A program made the translations under genes and the position numbers. A stretch of DNA of 64,000 nt from CAZUGO01 sp964619935 (GTDB lineage: Bacteria; Planctomycetota; Phycisphaerae; UBA1845; CAIVHJ01): the NCBI GenBank assembly GCA_964619935.1, contig CAZUGO010000036.1:6743-70742 (forward strand), in the 5' to 3' direction. Shown piece by piece: positions 8,701 through 16,169 of this stretch; position 1 is the first letter of the stretch; every line of letters begins with the position of its first letter. The notes under the pieces are model-generated. The model searched no databases, was not told the DNA's origin, and was given only the letters and a program-made list of their open reading frames with translations.

Positions 8701-9784
8701 ACACCAGCGTCGCCAGCAGGGCGTCGGCCGAAGTTCCGCTGTCGCCGAAGGACACCGAGCCGTCCAGCCGCAACTCACCGGCGGCCACGTCGGCGGTCGC
8801 GATCGGCTGGAAGTGCAGTGAAAACGGGGCCACGCTGTAGCTGCTCAGGCTGCCCTCATAGGTCAACTCGGAATCATCAAATGCCAGGAACGCCTGGAAC
8901 CCGGTGACATCCTGAGCCAAGTCGCGCATCCACAGCTCCACCACAATCTGGACATCGGAAGCCGCATCCTGATCCTGCTGGCAGGCCACTGCCTCGAGGC
9001 TCAGGGTTCCCTGCGGCGGCGGCTCGAAATCGTAGGCCTCGTTGAACCCGCCCCCGAAGCTGTGCGCAATGGAAACATCGTCAAAGTAACCGAGCTGATT
9101 CTGGTTGAAGGAGCCGACACCGATCTCCACCAGCAGCAAGTCGGCATCCAGAAAATCGGATGACATCACCGCCAACCACTGGTTCAAGGTGCGCAGCGGC
9201 GGTCCGCCGGCGGTGTTGGGCTGCCCGAAGCCGCCGGTCCACCAGAACACGCCGCTATCGCCGTCGATACTGGCGGTGATCCAGGTGTCCAACGGCGGAC
9301 TGACCGATGAGCCCTCAGAGCCCGACTGGTTCCAGGTCGGCTCGTAGACCAACACCCCGAAACAGTCACCGGCGCTGGCCCCGTCGTCGCACACCGCGTT
9401 GAAGATGGTCAGTTTCAGCGAGGGGGCCGCAGCGAGATTCTGGGTGCCGTTGCTGGCCTTGTAATACGAATACGCCAGGCTCAGGCTCGAGAAGATATCG
9501 CCGGGCTGCCCATAGCTGTTCAGCACGCCGACATTGGCTCGATCGCTGTTGTCGGTGGTGGTGGTCAGCCGCGCGGCCCCGATGGGCAGCGGCTGGGTGG
9601 TTTCGAGCGGAGCCCCCGCTCCGGTGAGATCGACCACCGCCGCATCCCCCGCCGACGTGACAGAACTCTCATACCAGACGCCGGGGGTGGTATTGGAAGA
9701 CGGCGCGAAGGAGGTGACCGTAGTGGCCCCGAGGGGCGCCGTCCACACCACCAGGTTCATGGCAATTGCCTTCACGAGTTTCAC
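5762..9784 (-). CDS. Large secreted protein with cohesin-like, HYR and dockerin-like modules
   Basis: Protein of 1340 residues starting with GTG at 9784, which has AAAGGAG 6 bases upstream and opens a signal peptide (1-20). The order is an N-terminal beta-sandwich region (about 20-240), a cohesin-like module (265-390), an HYR motif (about 405, ITCPAATSVACDEE), a module shared with the 2200-4926 protein (425-690), HYR (690-745), a lectin/LamG-like stretch (750-970), two further Cys-containing HYR units (975-1105), and three calcium-loop segments near 1195, 1235 and 1300 (the last DLNRDGVVNHQDVRIFE). First gene of the operon. The loops here end differently from the LLGAWG type of its neighbours. 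No enzyme domain is recognised. The roughly 290-base leader suggests post-transcriptional control. Confidence 0.83.
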   Translation of the reverse strand: MKLVKAIAMNLVVWTAPLGATTVTSFAPSSNTTPGVWYESSVTSAGDAAVVDLTGAGAPLETTQPLPIGAARLTTTTDNSDRANVGVLNSYGQPGDIFSSLSLAYSYYKASNGTQNLAAAPSLKLTIFNAVCDDGASAGDCFGVLVYEPTWNQSGSEGSSVSPPLDTWITASIDGDSGVFWWTGGFGQPNTAGGPPLRTLNQWLAVMSSDFLDADLLLVEIGVGSFNQNQLGYFDDVSIAHSFGGGFNEAYDFEPPPQGTLSLEAVACQQDQDAASDVQIVVELWMRDLAQDVTGFQAFLAFDDSELTYEGSLSSYSVAPFSLHFQPIATADVAAGELRLDGSVSFGDSGTSADALLATLVFTVAAECDPTSVAFDLTQAFDSELSFEGNPLLTLLVDSPEITADDTDPVITCPAATSVACDEETGPSTLLGLTGVGTGGIALYYNTTGPQELANAAYLRTVVSLGNENGAEFFFDNTDLTGVPGITWQSIFSGLPAGQTQFGLDLVRPLASDDGSVTIPTLTAVDNTDSTPAGATPAGTVSWAFNDYKPNAPNGPVTPSNQPTNSSIRGPAGGDPIVDIEIVELSLSSIAPITLTFEGRLNSDAIIHWFTPSTPDSPMSNFGLEGDFYVSGTLELAASGAGVDFFAGALTVTTNAQSVTGVATATDNCKLLPAVAVNDDTSGLTGCSGTGTLLRTWTATDNCGNSDSCVQEIVVEDTTLPEITCPLNVTVECDEPIDPAHTALTHFEGFEDPGFAAGGNNWNHFNSTVSRVASGTGGIASSSGGFHGMIDSTVLPAPPDDFTGAFTRLGGYDSTFDGGFITQLDVYMDLADPAVLADTYGWDLSTAANNQAGGHLRDFIFHTASNASGEILVGGSNNTNFTRRNDLASINHYVITAGGWYTFEWDFHDQGDGTLEVDLNLRDAGGTLLWTETLNHPADIIATVVGGHRYMWFTFLEVDTLAIDNTLANGGPSATDNCTASPDITFGDSSSGGCPEVITRTWTAEDDCGNVATCDQIITVQDTTDPVIGTCPADISVNSDPGGCGAVVNFTHPTALDDCDVSPAVTCVPDSGSTFAVGTTAVTCTAEDDCGNTDDCTFDVTVAPVTEIDVEVELLGSAPTTRCIHFVTDDCSTTTDIEMDFVDHDADLGTPVRAAATFEMACGNWSALCAKDEQHTKWDTSTLSASGTQYLADTLISLEPGDNDNDGDVDINDVTFLIATFGALASDGDCSWDGTRDADFNNGGAVGSEDYSLMTSEWLTLSSCACASSTLSPPGKFEVQAAELDEWIAQRSDLNRDGVVNHQDVRIFESRNGLPQTLSGAMEFHIRAAHPERLLQESGR

Positions 9785-10077
9785 GATTTGCTCCTTTGAT
9801 CATTGGGCCTGATTCTGAAGACCAGCCGCCCCAGGCAGGCCGCCGGGGCACAGCCGCACACCCCACGTCCCTGACGTCCCGACTCCCGCGCCGGAGTTTG
9901 GGGACGGGCCGCCCATTACGGCATTCAAGCATCCGCACGCTCCGGTTGCTTAACAACGCTGTCGTGGTTCAAGCCAGAAGCGCTCGGCAATCCAGCGATC
10001 CAGCTCGAAGCCTGGATCAGGGCGGGGCTTTCCCTATGAACGTGAACCGCAAACCCTCCCTGTGGGTGTGCGCCGTC

Positions 10078-10106
10078 AACCTACGCGGGCCACCGACGCC
10101 TGTCAA
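10078..10106 (-). promoter_or_regulatory. Candidate promoter of the cohesin/dockerin operon
   Basis: On the minus strand a perfect -35 TTGACA (10101-10106) is separated by 17 bases from TAGGTT (10078-10083), a weak -10. Transcription would begin near 10071 and leave a leader of about 285 bases before the GTG at 9784. No nearer candidate stands out. Confidence 0.4.
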
Positions 10107-10152
10107 GTGGCGCTGAAAAAACGGTAGTCCCTTTTGGGGCCACCTCTTGCGG

Positions 10153-10174
10153 GCGGCGGACCTGCTGCCGCCGC
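10153..10174 (-). terminator. GC hairpin downstream of choice-of-anchor B operon
   Basis: Stem GCGGCGG (10153-10159) and CCGCCGC (10168-10174) with an 8-base loop, about 255 bases past the stop of the 10429-12726 gene. No T-tract, so a weak call. Confidence 0.25.
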
Positions 10175-10428
10175 ACTGGAAGATGGCCCCACACACCACC
10201 CATGTCTTTGCCAAGGAACAGCTTGCCCCTTGGGGTAGGTGGCCCGTGCGGGTCGGAACCTATCCAATGCGCCACCAGGAAACGCGAATTCCGATTAATC
10301 TGCAATTGGGTCAGCGGCGGTCCGCGCACGACCACGGGGATGCAAGCTCAGGAGTCTCTCAATGGTCCAAGGCGCGACAACCGCCAGGCGGGTGTGGCCT
10401 CGGTGGCAGGTTCTGCGACAGTGGCGGG

Positions 10429-12726
10429 CTACGCGGTCCAGTTGCCTAGCAGCATCGCCAGGTCGGCAGCATCAACCCCGCCGTCGCCGTTCAGGTCGGC
10501 CGGGCAAGCCGCAGGGCAGGGCCCCCAACTACCGAGCAGCAACGCCAGATCGGCGGCATCGACCACGGCGTCGCCGTTGAGGTCAGCGGTCACTGGCTGC
10601 GCGCAGAGGTAACTGCGCAGCGCAAAGGCGTCCAGGCCGGCCTCGACGATGTTCTGCGAGCCGTCATCGTTGACCGTAAATCGCAGGCGCGTGGTGGCGG
10701 TCAGGTTCACACCGGCGCTGTCGAGGGCGGTGCCGTCGATGACGTGGGTCTGCCAGGCCAGATCACCATCGGTATCGTGGCTGGCGATCTCGGTCCAGGG
10801 GCCGCTGAGGTCATTGCTGCTGATTTCGACCAGCAGCCGGTCGACGCCGTCGGGATTGGTGATGTTGAAGAAGTAATCGTAGCTGATGAACACGCCGTCT
10901 CCGTTGGACATGTTCAATTGCGGCGAGGTCAGGCGCACCGCGCCGTTGTCGACATCGGTGTTGCCGGGCGCGTTGGCGGTCAGGTAGCACTGGCCGCTGC
11001 CGTCGGAGTCCGACTCCGGATCATAATCCCAACCCGGATCGTTGACCGGCACGCCGCGTTCCCAGTCGCCGCTGGGCGCGCCCAGGTTTTGCGGCGACCA
11101 GCCCAGGTCGGCCTGCATGTCATCGGCCAACACCAGCACCGTGCTGCCGGCAACCAGTGCGTGATAGGCCCCGCTCGGGCCGGACAGCGGATTGCGAACG
11201 GTGATCCCGCTGGTGCTCTCCGCGGAGAAGTAGTATTCGACGGTACTACCGCATGCCAACGGCGGAAACAGCGCCGTGAACAACCCGTCGCCGGCTGCGG
11301 CCAGCGGCACGCTGAGGTACTCGCCGCCGACGGCGTAGTGCAGCGCCGCTGTTTCGGGCAGTAGTTCGCCGGCGACCTCCACAATCTGTACCGTGGCGGC
11401 ATCGCCGCTGGGCTGCACCACGTCCGGCAGTCCGTCAGGAAAGGCGTAGTCGAACAGCGGCTGGCCGAACTGCCAGACGAACAGCCCCTTTTCGACATCG
11501 CTTCCAATGATGGTCCCGCTCGGAAAATACGGATAACTGCTCCACAACCCATTGAAGTTGGGGTTGTCGTCCGGCGGATAGGTATCGAACAGAGCCACCT
11601 CCACCGGCGCCAGCGGCCGGCTGACGTCGAACACCCGCAGGCCGCTGCGGTAGTTGGCCGCGAAGACCAGGTCGCCCAGCGTGTACAGGTTGTGGGTGAT
11701 CGCCGTGGTGCCGTTGCTGTAGGTCTCGACCTCGACCGGATTGGTCAGGTCGCTGACGTCGATGATGTGCATGGTGGTGTTCAGCCCGAAGCTGGTTTCA
11801 TCGGCTTCGTCGTTGAGAAAAAAATACTGGCGGTCGGGCGACAGCCAGCCTTGATGGGAGTAAGCGTTGTTGGCGTACTGGTAGTGCCCGTCGGGATTCT
11901 CGATGACCGTGAAGATGTGGTCCTTGTCGGTGACGTCGAGAATCGTCAGGCCGGTCTCACTGCCGCCGTTGTTGAAGCCGGCGCAGCAAAAGGCGATCTC
12001 CCGCCCGGTGTAGGGCCCGCTGGTGTAGCTGACCACCTGGGCGTCGTGGACGTAGCGGTCCTGCCACTCGGCCACCCACAGCGGCTGGCCGGGATCCGCC
12101 AGATCGTAAATCCGCAATCCGATGTTGTTGCCGCCACCGCTGCGGTACAAGTAACCGCTGTCTTCATTAATGACCACGTTGTGGGTGCTCTGGGTCCCGC
12201 CGGTCAGGACTGTGCCCACCTCGGCGACCACGCCGGCATCCACATCCGACAGGTCGACCACCTGAATGCCACTGCCACCTTCGCTGACCACGTAGGCATG
12301 GTCCTGGTAGACCTTGATGTCGCGCCACAAGCTCACCGGACCATCGAGCGCCCCAATCACCTGCGGGTCGCCGGGGTCGGTGATCTCCACCACCGCCAGT
12401 CCGGACGACGTTCCCATCAGGGCGTATTCGCGGCCCGTCCCGGACACATAGCCCCAGCAGTCATTGCCGTTGTCGATGGGCTCCTGGAAGTATTGATCCA
12501 GCTCGGGCAACGTCACCCAACTGCGCAGGGCGATGCCCGAGGCGACAAAGCTCGGCAGGTTGCCGGACGCGGTCCGCTGCCCCAGCGCCGGGCAATTGCG
12601 GCAGCCCGGTCCGGGGTAACGCGGCTGGCGGTCGCGCAGCTTCGGATCGTCGGAATGGCCCTGCAACACCGGTACGGCGCACGCCAAGCCAAACATCGCT
12701 GCAACTATGGGTACCGATCGCTTCAT
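10429..12726 (-). CDS. Choice-of-anchor B family protein with dockerin-like C-terminus
   Basis: Protein of 765 residues. A signal peptide (1-23) is followed by HSDDPKLRDRQPRYPGPGC and a choice-of-anchor B/LVIVD-type beta-propeller at about 60-440 (NDCWGYVSGTGREYALMGTSSG, VVSEGGSGIQVVDLSD, IAFCCAGFNNGG). Residues about 440-550 form a beta-rich linker and 550-705 a MAM/jelly-roll-like domain (DDMQADLGWSPQ onwards). A dockerin-like pair ends the protein (about 710-763: DLNGDAVVDAADLALLLGSWG and DLNGDGGVDAADLAMLLGNW). GGAGGTGG sits just upstream of ATG 12726. It starts 29 bases after the stop of its paralogue, so the two are co-transcribed. Function unknown; an extracellular protein held by its C-terminal region is likely. 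Confidence 0.86.
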   Translation of the reverse strand: MKRSVPIVAAMFGLACAVPVLQGHSDDPKLRDRQPRYPGPGCRNCPALGQRTASGNLPSFVASGIALRSWVTLPELDQYFQEPIDNGNDCWGYVSGTGREYALMGTSSGLAVVEITDPGDPQVIGALDGPVSLWRDIKVYQDHAYVVSEGGSGIQVVDLSDVDAGVVAEVGTVLTGGTQSTHNVVINEDSGYLYRSGGGNNIGLRIYDLADPGQPLWVAEWQDRYVHDAQVVSYTSGPYTGREIAFCCAGFNNGGSETGLTILDVTDKDHIFTVIENPDGHYQYANNAYSHQGWLSPDRQYFFLNDEADETSFGLNTTMHIIDVSDLTNPVEVETYSNGTTAITHNLYTLGDLVFAANYRSGLRVFDVSRPLAPVEVALFDTYPPDDNPNFNGLWSSYPYFPSGTIIGSDVEKGLFVWQFGQPLFDYAFPDGLPDVVQPSGDAATVQIVEVAGELLPETAALHYAVGGEYLSVPLAAAGDGLFTALFPPLACGSTVEYYFSAESTSGITVRNPLSGPSGAYHALVAGSTVLVLADDMQADLGWSPQNLGAPSGDWERGVPVNDPGWDYDPESDSDGSGQCYLTANAPGNTDVDNGAVRLTSPQLNMSNGDGVFISYDYFFNITNPDGVDRLLVEISSNDLSGPWTEIASHDTDGDLAWQTHVIDGTALDSAGVNLTATTRLRFTVNDDGSQNIVEAGLDAFALRSYLCAQPVTADLNGDAVVDAADLALLLGSWGPCPAACPADLNGDGGVDAADLAMLLGNWTA

Positions 12727-12755
12727 GCCGCCACCTCCGCAGAATCAAGACCCAG

Positions 12756-14180
12756 CTACGCGCCCCAGTTGCCCAACAACATCGCCAGGTCGGAGGCGTC
12801 GACCAGGCCGTCACCGTTGAGGTCGGCCAGGCAACCGCCGCAGGCCCCCCAACTGCCGAGCAGCAGCGCCAGATCGGCGGCATCCACGCCGCCGCTGCCG
12901 TCCAGATCACCCACCAGGGGCGGGGCCTCGAGTTGCCAGACGAACAACCCGCGCTGCATGTCGCTGCCGATGATCGCGCCGCTGGGAAAATACGGATAGT
13001 TGCTCCACAACCCGCTGAAGTTGGGGTTGTCGTTGTTGGGGTAAGTGTCGAAATAGGCGATCTCCGACGGCGCGGTGGGGTTGGCGACGTCGAACACGCG
13101 CAGGCCGCTGCGGTAGTTCGCGGCAAAGACGCGGTTGCCGGCGGTGTACAGGTTGTGGGTGATCGCCGAGTTGCCGTTGGTGAAGGTGGTGAACTGGGCC
13201 GGGTGCTCCAGGTCGGAGACATCCAGAATGTGCATCGTCGAGGTCAGCCCGTAATTCCACTCGTCCTGCTCGTCGTCCAGGAACAGCCACTGGCGATCGG
13301 CGGACAACCAGCCTTGGTGCGAATACGCATTGTTGGGATACTGGAAGTGGCCGTCCGGATTGTCGATGACCGTGAAGATGTCGCTCTTGTCGGTGACGTC
13401 GAGTATCGTCAGACCGGTCTCGGTCCCGCCGTTGTTATAGCCGCCGAAGCAAAACGCGATCTCGCGACCGGCGTAAGGGCCGGACGTGTAGGTCACCACC
13501 TGGGCGTCATGCACGTAGCGATCGTGCCACTCGGCCACCCATTCCGGGTTGACCGGATCGGACAGATCGTAGATCCGCAGGCCGACATTGGCCGCCGCCC
13601 CGGTGCGATACAGGTAGCCGCTGTCCTCGTTGAGCGCCACGTTGTGCGTGTCGGGCAGTCCGCCGGTGAGGACGGTGTTCACCAAAGTGACCACCCCCTG
13701 GTCGATGTTCGCCATATCCATCACCTGAATGCCGCCGCCGCCTTCACTAACCGCATACGCATAATGCTGATAGACCTTGATGTCGCGCCACAGGCTGGAC
13801 GGCCCGCTGATTCCGGCGATGACCGTGGTGTGCATCGGATCGGTGATTTCCACGAATGCCGTGCCCTCCGAGGTGCCCACCAGGGCGTACTCGCGGCCAG
13901 CAGGCGACACGTAACCCCAGCAGTCGTTGCCGTTGGCGCTGGCATTCGAGAAGAAGAGATCCAACTGCGCGAGCGGCAGCCAACTGCGCAGAATCACACC
14001 CGAGGAATCGAACTCGCCGCCCAGGCCGGCCGCGGCCCGCCCGCCGGCCGCCGGGCAGTCCTGGCAACCCACGCCTTCGAAACGGGGTTCGCGATCACGA
14101 AGCTTGGGGTCGTCGCTGTGGGCGTAGGCGAGCGCAGGTCCCAAAACACAACAAAGCAAGGCGCAGGACAAGCGGTTCAT
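12756..14180 (-). CDS. Choice-of-anchor B family protein with dockerin-like C-terminus (shorter paralogue)
   Basis: Protein of 474 residues. Signal peptide 1-20, then HSDDPKLRDREPRFEGVGC and the same choice-of-anchor B propeller as its neighbour (NDCWGYVSPAGREYALVGTSEG, VSEGGGGIQVMDMAN, IAFCFGGYNNGG, AYSHQGWLSADRQ). It goes straight from the propeller to a dockerin-like pair (about 415-474: DLDGSGGVDAADLALLLGSWG and DLNGDGLVDASDLAMLLGNWG), lacking the jelly-roll domain of the 10429-12726 protein. The two are clearly paralogues from a tandem duplication. AGAGGG lies 8 bases before ATG 14180. First gene of the operon. Confidence 0.86.
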   Translation of the reverse strand: MNRLSCALLCCVLGPALAYAHSDDPKLRDREPRFEGVGCQDCPAAGGRAAAGLGGEFDSSGVILRSWLPLAQLDLFFSNASANGNDCWGYVSPAGREYALVGTSEGTAFVEITDPMHTTVIAGISGPSSLWRDIKVYQHYAYAVSEGGGGIQVMDMANIDQGVVTLVNTVLTGGLPDTHNVALNEDSGYLYRTGAAANVGLRIYDLSDPVNPEWVAEWHDRYVHDAQVVTYTSGPYAGREIAFCFGGYNNGGTETGLTILDVTDKSDIFTVIDNPDGHFQYPNNAYSHQGWLSADRQWLFLDDEQDEWNYGLTSTMHILDVSDLEHPAQFTTFTNGNSAITHNLYTAGNRVFAANYRSGLRVFDVANPTAPSEIAYFDTYPNNDNPNFSGLWSNYPYFPSGAIIGSDMQRGLFVWQLEAPPLVGDLDGSGGVDAADLALLLGSWGACGGCLADLNGDGLVDASDLAMLLGNWGA

Positions 14181-14242
14181 TGGAGAGCCCTCTTTGGTGG
14201 CAATGAAAACGACCTTTAGAGCCTGCAGGTGTCACTGGTCCT

Positions 14243-14272
14243 ATAATACGCAAGCGCCCACCCGAATGCCAG
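14243..14272 (-). promoter_or_regulatory. Promoter for the choice-of-anchor B operon
   Basis: Minus strand CTGGCA (14267-14272), 18-base spacer, TATTAT (14243-14248; 5 of 6 to consensus). The transcript would start near 14237, about 57 bases before ATG 14180. Confidence 0.5.
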
Positions 14273-14365
14273 CCTCAACCGTTGCCGGCCCCTTTTTCCG
14301 GACGCGGGTGGCGGGCCGGACCCAAGGATCGCCTTTCCGCTGAGGGAGATGCACCAACATTAGAA

Positions 14366-14404
14366 GGCCGATCGCGGGCCGAGGATGGAACCACCCGATC
14401 GACC
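14366..14404 (-). terminator. Hairpin after the di-heme peroxidase gene
   Basis: GGCCGATCGCGGG (14366-14378) pairs with CCCGATCGACC (14394-14404), with a 2-base bulge and one G-U pair, beginning 6 bases after the stop of the 14410-15723 gene on the minus strand. No T-tract. Confidence 0.4.
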
Positions 14405-14409
14405 GTGAC

Positions 14410-15723
14410 CTAGTTCGGGTCGGCTCCGGCGTGGAACCGCGGAGAGGGTGGAGGACCGCCCAGACCCTCCGGAAGACCCTCATCGGTGAGCGCTTCCAGG
14501 AACGCCGCCAGGTCGTCCGCTTCGCGGTCGCTCAGGTCCAAGGGCACCAGAATGGTCTCACGATGGTGGGCCATCTGCATGAAGCCCTCCAGCGTTGAGT
14601 AGTACTGCAAGACTTCGCGGAGGGTCTTGAACTGGCCCTGATGCATGTACGGCGCCGTTCGGGCGACGTTGCGCAACGACGGCGTTCTGAAGCGCCCCCA
14701 ATTGTCCGGCGTGTTGGTCAGGAACTTCAGCTTGCGGGCCGTGGCTGACTCGGGGGCGTCGCTGTGGACGCCCAGGCCGTTAAACGGATCGGCCAGCACG
14801 ACGTCGATCCCGGCGTAGCGCCCGGCATCGCGAGGCAAGCCGCCGTGCAACGGAGGCACCCCGATGTTGTGAAACTCCCCATCGCTGAAGTTCGGACCGC
14901 TGTGACACAGCCGGCAATTGCCGCGACCGACGAACAGCTTCATGCCACGCTTGGCAGCATCCGACAGGACCTCCTGCCCGGCGGTATCCCCGGAGCGGAG
15001 GGCCTCGGCAAAGCGGTCGAAAGCGGATTGGTGACTCTGCAACCGGCGCTCGTATGCGGCCAGCGCCTTGCCGACGTTGCTGAAAACCTGGTTCACCAGC
15101 AGACGGTCCGCCGGCTCCATGGCCAACCAGGCCTGCCCCGATGGGTCGGCCGGATCAGCCGACCGCGACCCGCCCTGAGGCGGAAAGCGACCGCGCTGCC
15201 CCAGCGGGGGCAAAGGCCCGAAGCAGACCTCATAGGCGGCACGCAACTGCGGATCGTCGTGCATCAGGTGGGCCACTTGCAGCCGGCTGCCGCCCATTTC
15301 CACCGGGTTCTCGATGGGGTTGAGTGCCTGGGCCCACAGCGAATCCACCCGCCCATCCCAATAGAACCACCGCTGATGGCCGACGTTCCATAACGACAGC
15401 GAATTGCGCCGCCCGGCGGCCAAGCCGACGGCCACCGGATCCGGCGAGGTGAAGCCGTGCTCGGGATCGTGACAACTGCCGCAGGAGATCGCTCCATTGG
15501 CCGACAGACGCGGATCGAAAAACAGGAACTGCCCCAACCGCGCCGCGGCCGGATCATCGGCAACGCGGTTGGTCGGGTCCGGCGGAGGCGGACCCAGCGG
15601 CGCGTGCGTCAGAATGCGGCGCTGTTCATCCGGCGTGAACTGCACCGGACCGTCGCCGGCGTCCACCGCCGGTCCAACCAGCCGCAGACAGACGACCATA
15701 CCCATGAAACGCAAAGCGCTCAT
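14410..15723 (-). CDS. Di-heme cytochrome c peroxidase (CcpA/MauG family)
   Basis: Protein of 437 residues with signal peptide 1-22 and two heme c attachment sites, C81-GSC-H85 (in CGSCHDPEHGF) and C270-RLC-H274 (in CRLCHSGPNFSDGEFHNIG). The spacing, the SLWNVGHQRWFYWDGR segment and FRTPSLRNVARTAPYMHQGQFKTL near the C-terminus are typical of bacterial cytochrome c peroxidases and MauG relatives. It should act in the periplasm, reducing peroxide or oxidising a partner protein. Its ATG overlaps the stop of the preceding YtkA-like gene in an ATGA, so translation is coupled. It is the last gene of the operon. The partner electron donor is not in the window. Confidence 0.88.
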   Translation of the reverse strand: MSALRFMGMVVCLRLVGPAVDAGDGPVQFTPDEQRRILTHAPLGPPPPDPTNRVADDPAAARLGQFLFFDPRLSANGAISCGSCHDPEHGFTSPDPVAVGLAAGRRNSLSLWNVGHQRWFYWDGRVDSLWAQALNPIENPVEMGGSRLQVAHLMHDDPQLRAAYEVCFGPLPPLGQRGRFPPQGGSRSADPADPSGQAWLAMEPADRLLVNQVFSNVGKALAAYERRLQSHQSAFDRFAEALRSGDTAGQEVLSDAAKRGMKLFVGRGNCRLCHSGPNFSDGEFHNIGVPPLHGGLPRDAGRYAGIDVVLADPFNGLGVHSDAPESATARKLKFLTNTPDNWGRFRTPSLRNVARTAPYMHQGQFKTLREVLQYYSTLEGFMQMAHHRETILVPLDLSDREADDLAAFLEALTDEGLPEGLGGPPPSPRFHAGADPN

Positions 15724-16169
15724 TCGAGGTTCACATCACACTGGGCCCGCTCGGTGAGCGGGCCGTCGGTGATGTCAAAGTACAATTCCCAGTGTCCGGT
15801 CATGTGAAACAGCATGCCCTGAACTTCGAAGCGGCCCTCGCGGGTCGGTTGGACTTGAGCTGCGGTGTTCATGCCGTGCCCGTGGGCGGGCATCGACGCG
15901 TCCACCGCCAAGGTCACATCCGACGGTACCTGTTTCGGATCGGCGGTCTTGCGAATCTCGACTGCCAGCGTGAACCACTCGTTGGTGGGGATCACCGCGG
16001 GGTGCGGCACGTAGGTCACCACGTAGGTGCCGTCGTTGCTGACGATGCGGACCGCGCCTGGAACATCGGCTGGCACCGCCGGTTCGGGTTCGGCAGCGCG
16101 CCGGCAAGCGCCGGATACCAGACACACCGCACCCAGCCCAACGCACCCAATCGCCCGCCGGCGGTTCAT
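15720..16169 (-). CDS. YtkA/FixH-like periplasmic protein
   Basis: Protein of 149 residues beginning MNRRRAIGCVGLGAVCLVSGAC: an export signal, perhaps lipoprotein-like although the residue at -3 of the Cys is Ser and so a poor lipobox. The remainder is a single beta-sandwich with MPAHGHGM, a G-x-F segment and FHMTGHWELYFDI, the conserved pattern of YtkA-like domains, some of which handle copper. Its ATG overlaps the stop of the NHL gene (ATGA), and its own stop overlaps the start of the peroxidase gene. The frame is open upstream to 16511, but that stretch only shadows the NHL gene. A link to metal delivery for the heme enzyme is inference from family and context. Confidence 0.75.
   Translation of the reverse strand: MNRRRAIGCVGLGAVCLVSGACRRAAEPEPAVPADVPGAVRIVSNDGTYVVTYVPHPAVIPTNEWFTLAVEIRKTADPKQVPSDVTLAVDASMPAHGHGMNTAAQVQPTREGRFEVQGMLFHMTGHWELYFDITDGPLTERAQCDVNLE

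Larger units (their letters stand above)
9785..10428. other. Long intergenic region upstream of the cohesin/dockerin operon
   Basis: These 644 bases hold no convincing gene. The right part is downstream of the choice-of-anchor B operon and has a GC hairpin (10153-10174). The left part is the probable long leader of the 9784 gene. Within the leader a short minus-strand frame (about 9960-10040) reads ELDRWIAERF, reminiscent of ELDEWIAQRS just before the last calcium loop of the 5762-9784 protein; it is bounded by stops and may be a remnant or coincidence. Confidence 0.5.

Noticed and set aside
6260..8821. 853-codon plus-strand open frame
   Set aside because: It lies antisense to the cohesin/dockerin protein, is rich in Arg/Gly/His and has no recognisable domain; long shadows are common at this GC content.
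9785..10071. Cyclic-di-GMP or other known riboswitch in the leader
   Set aside because: CACAGGGAGGG looks vaguely similar to a GEMM core, but the receptor and P1 pairing are missing.
10147..10449. Plus-strand frames in the 9785-10428 gap
   Set aside because: No ribosome site, no hydrophobic or domain pattern; they run into the dockerin gene on the other strand.
2200..14180. Classical cellulosome
   Set aside because: No glycoside hydrolase or carbohydrate-binding domain is seen in the window, so only a cohesin/dockerin-like assembly can be suggested.
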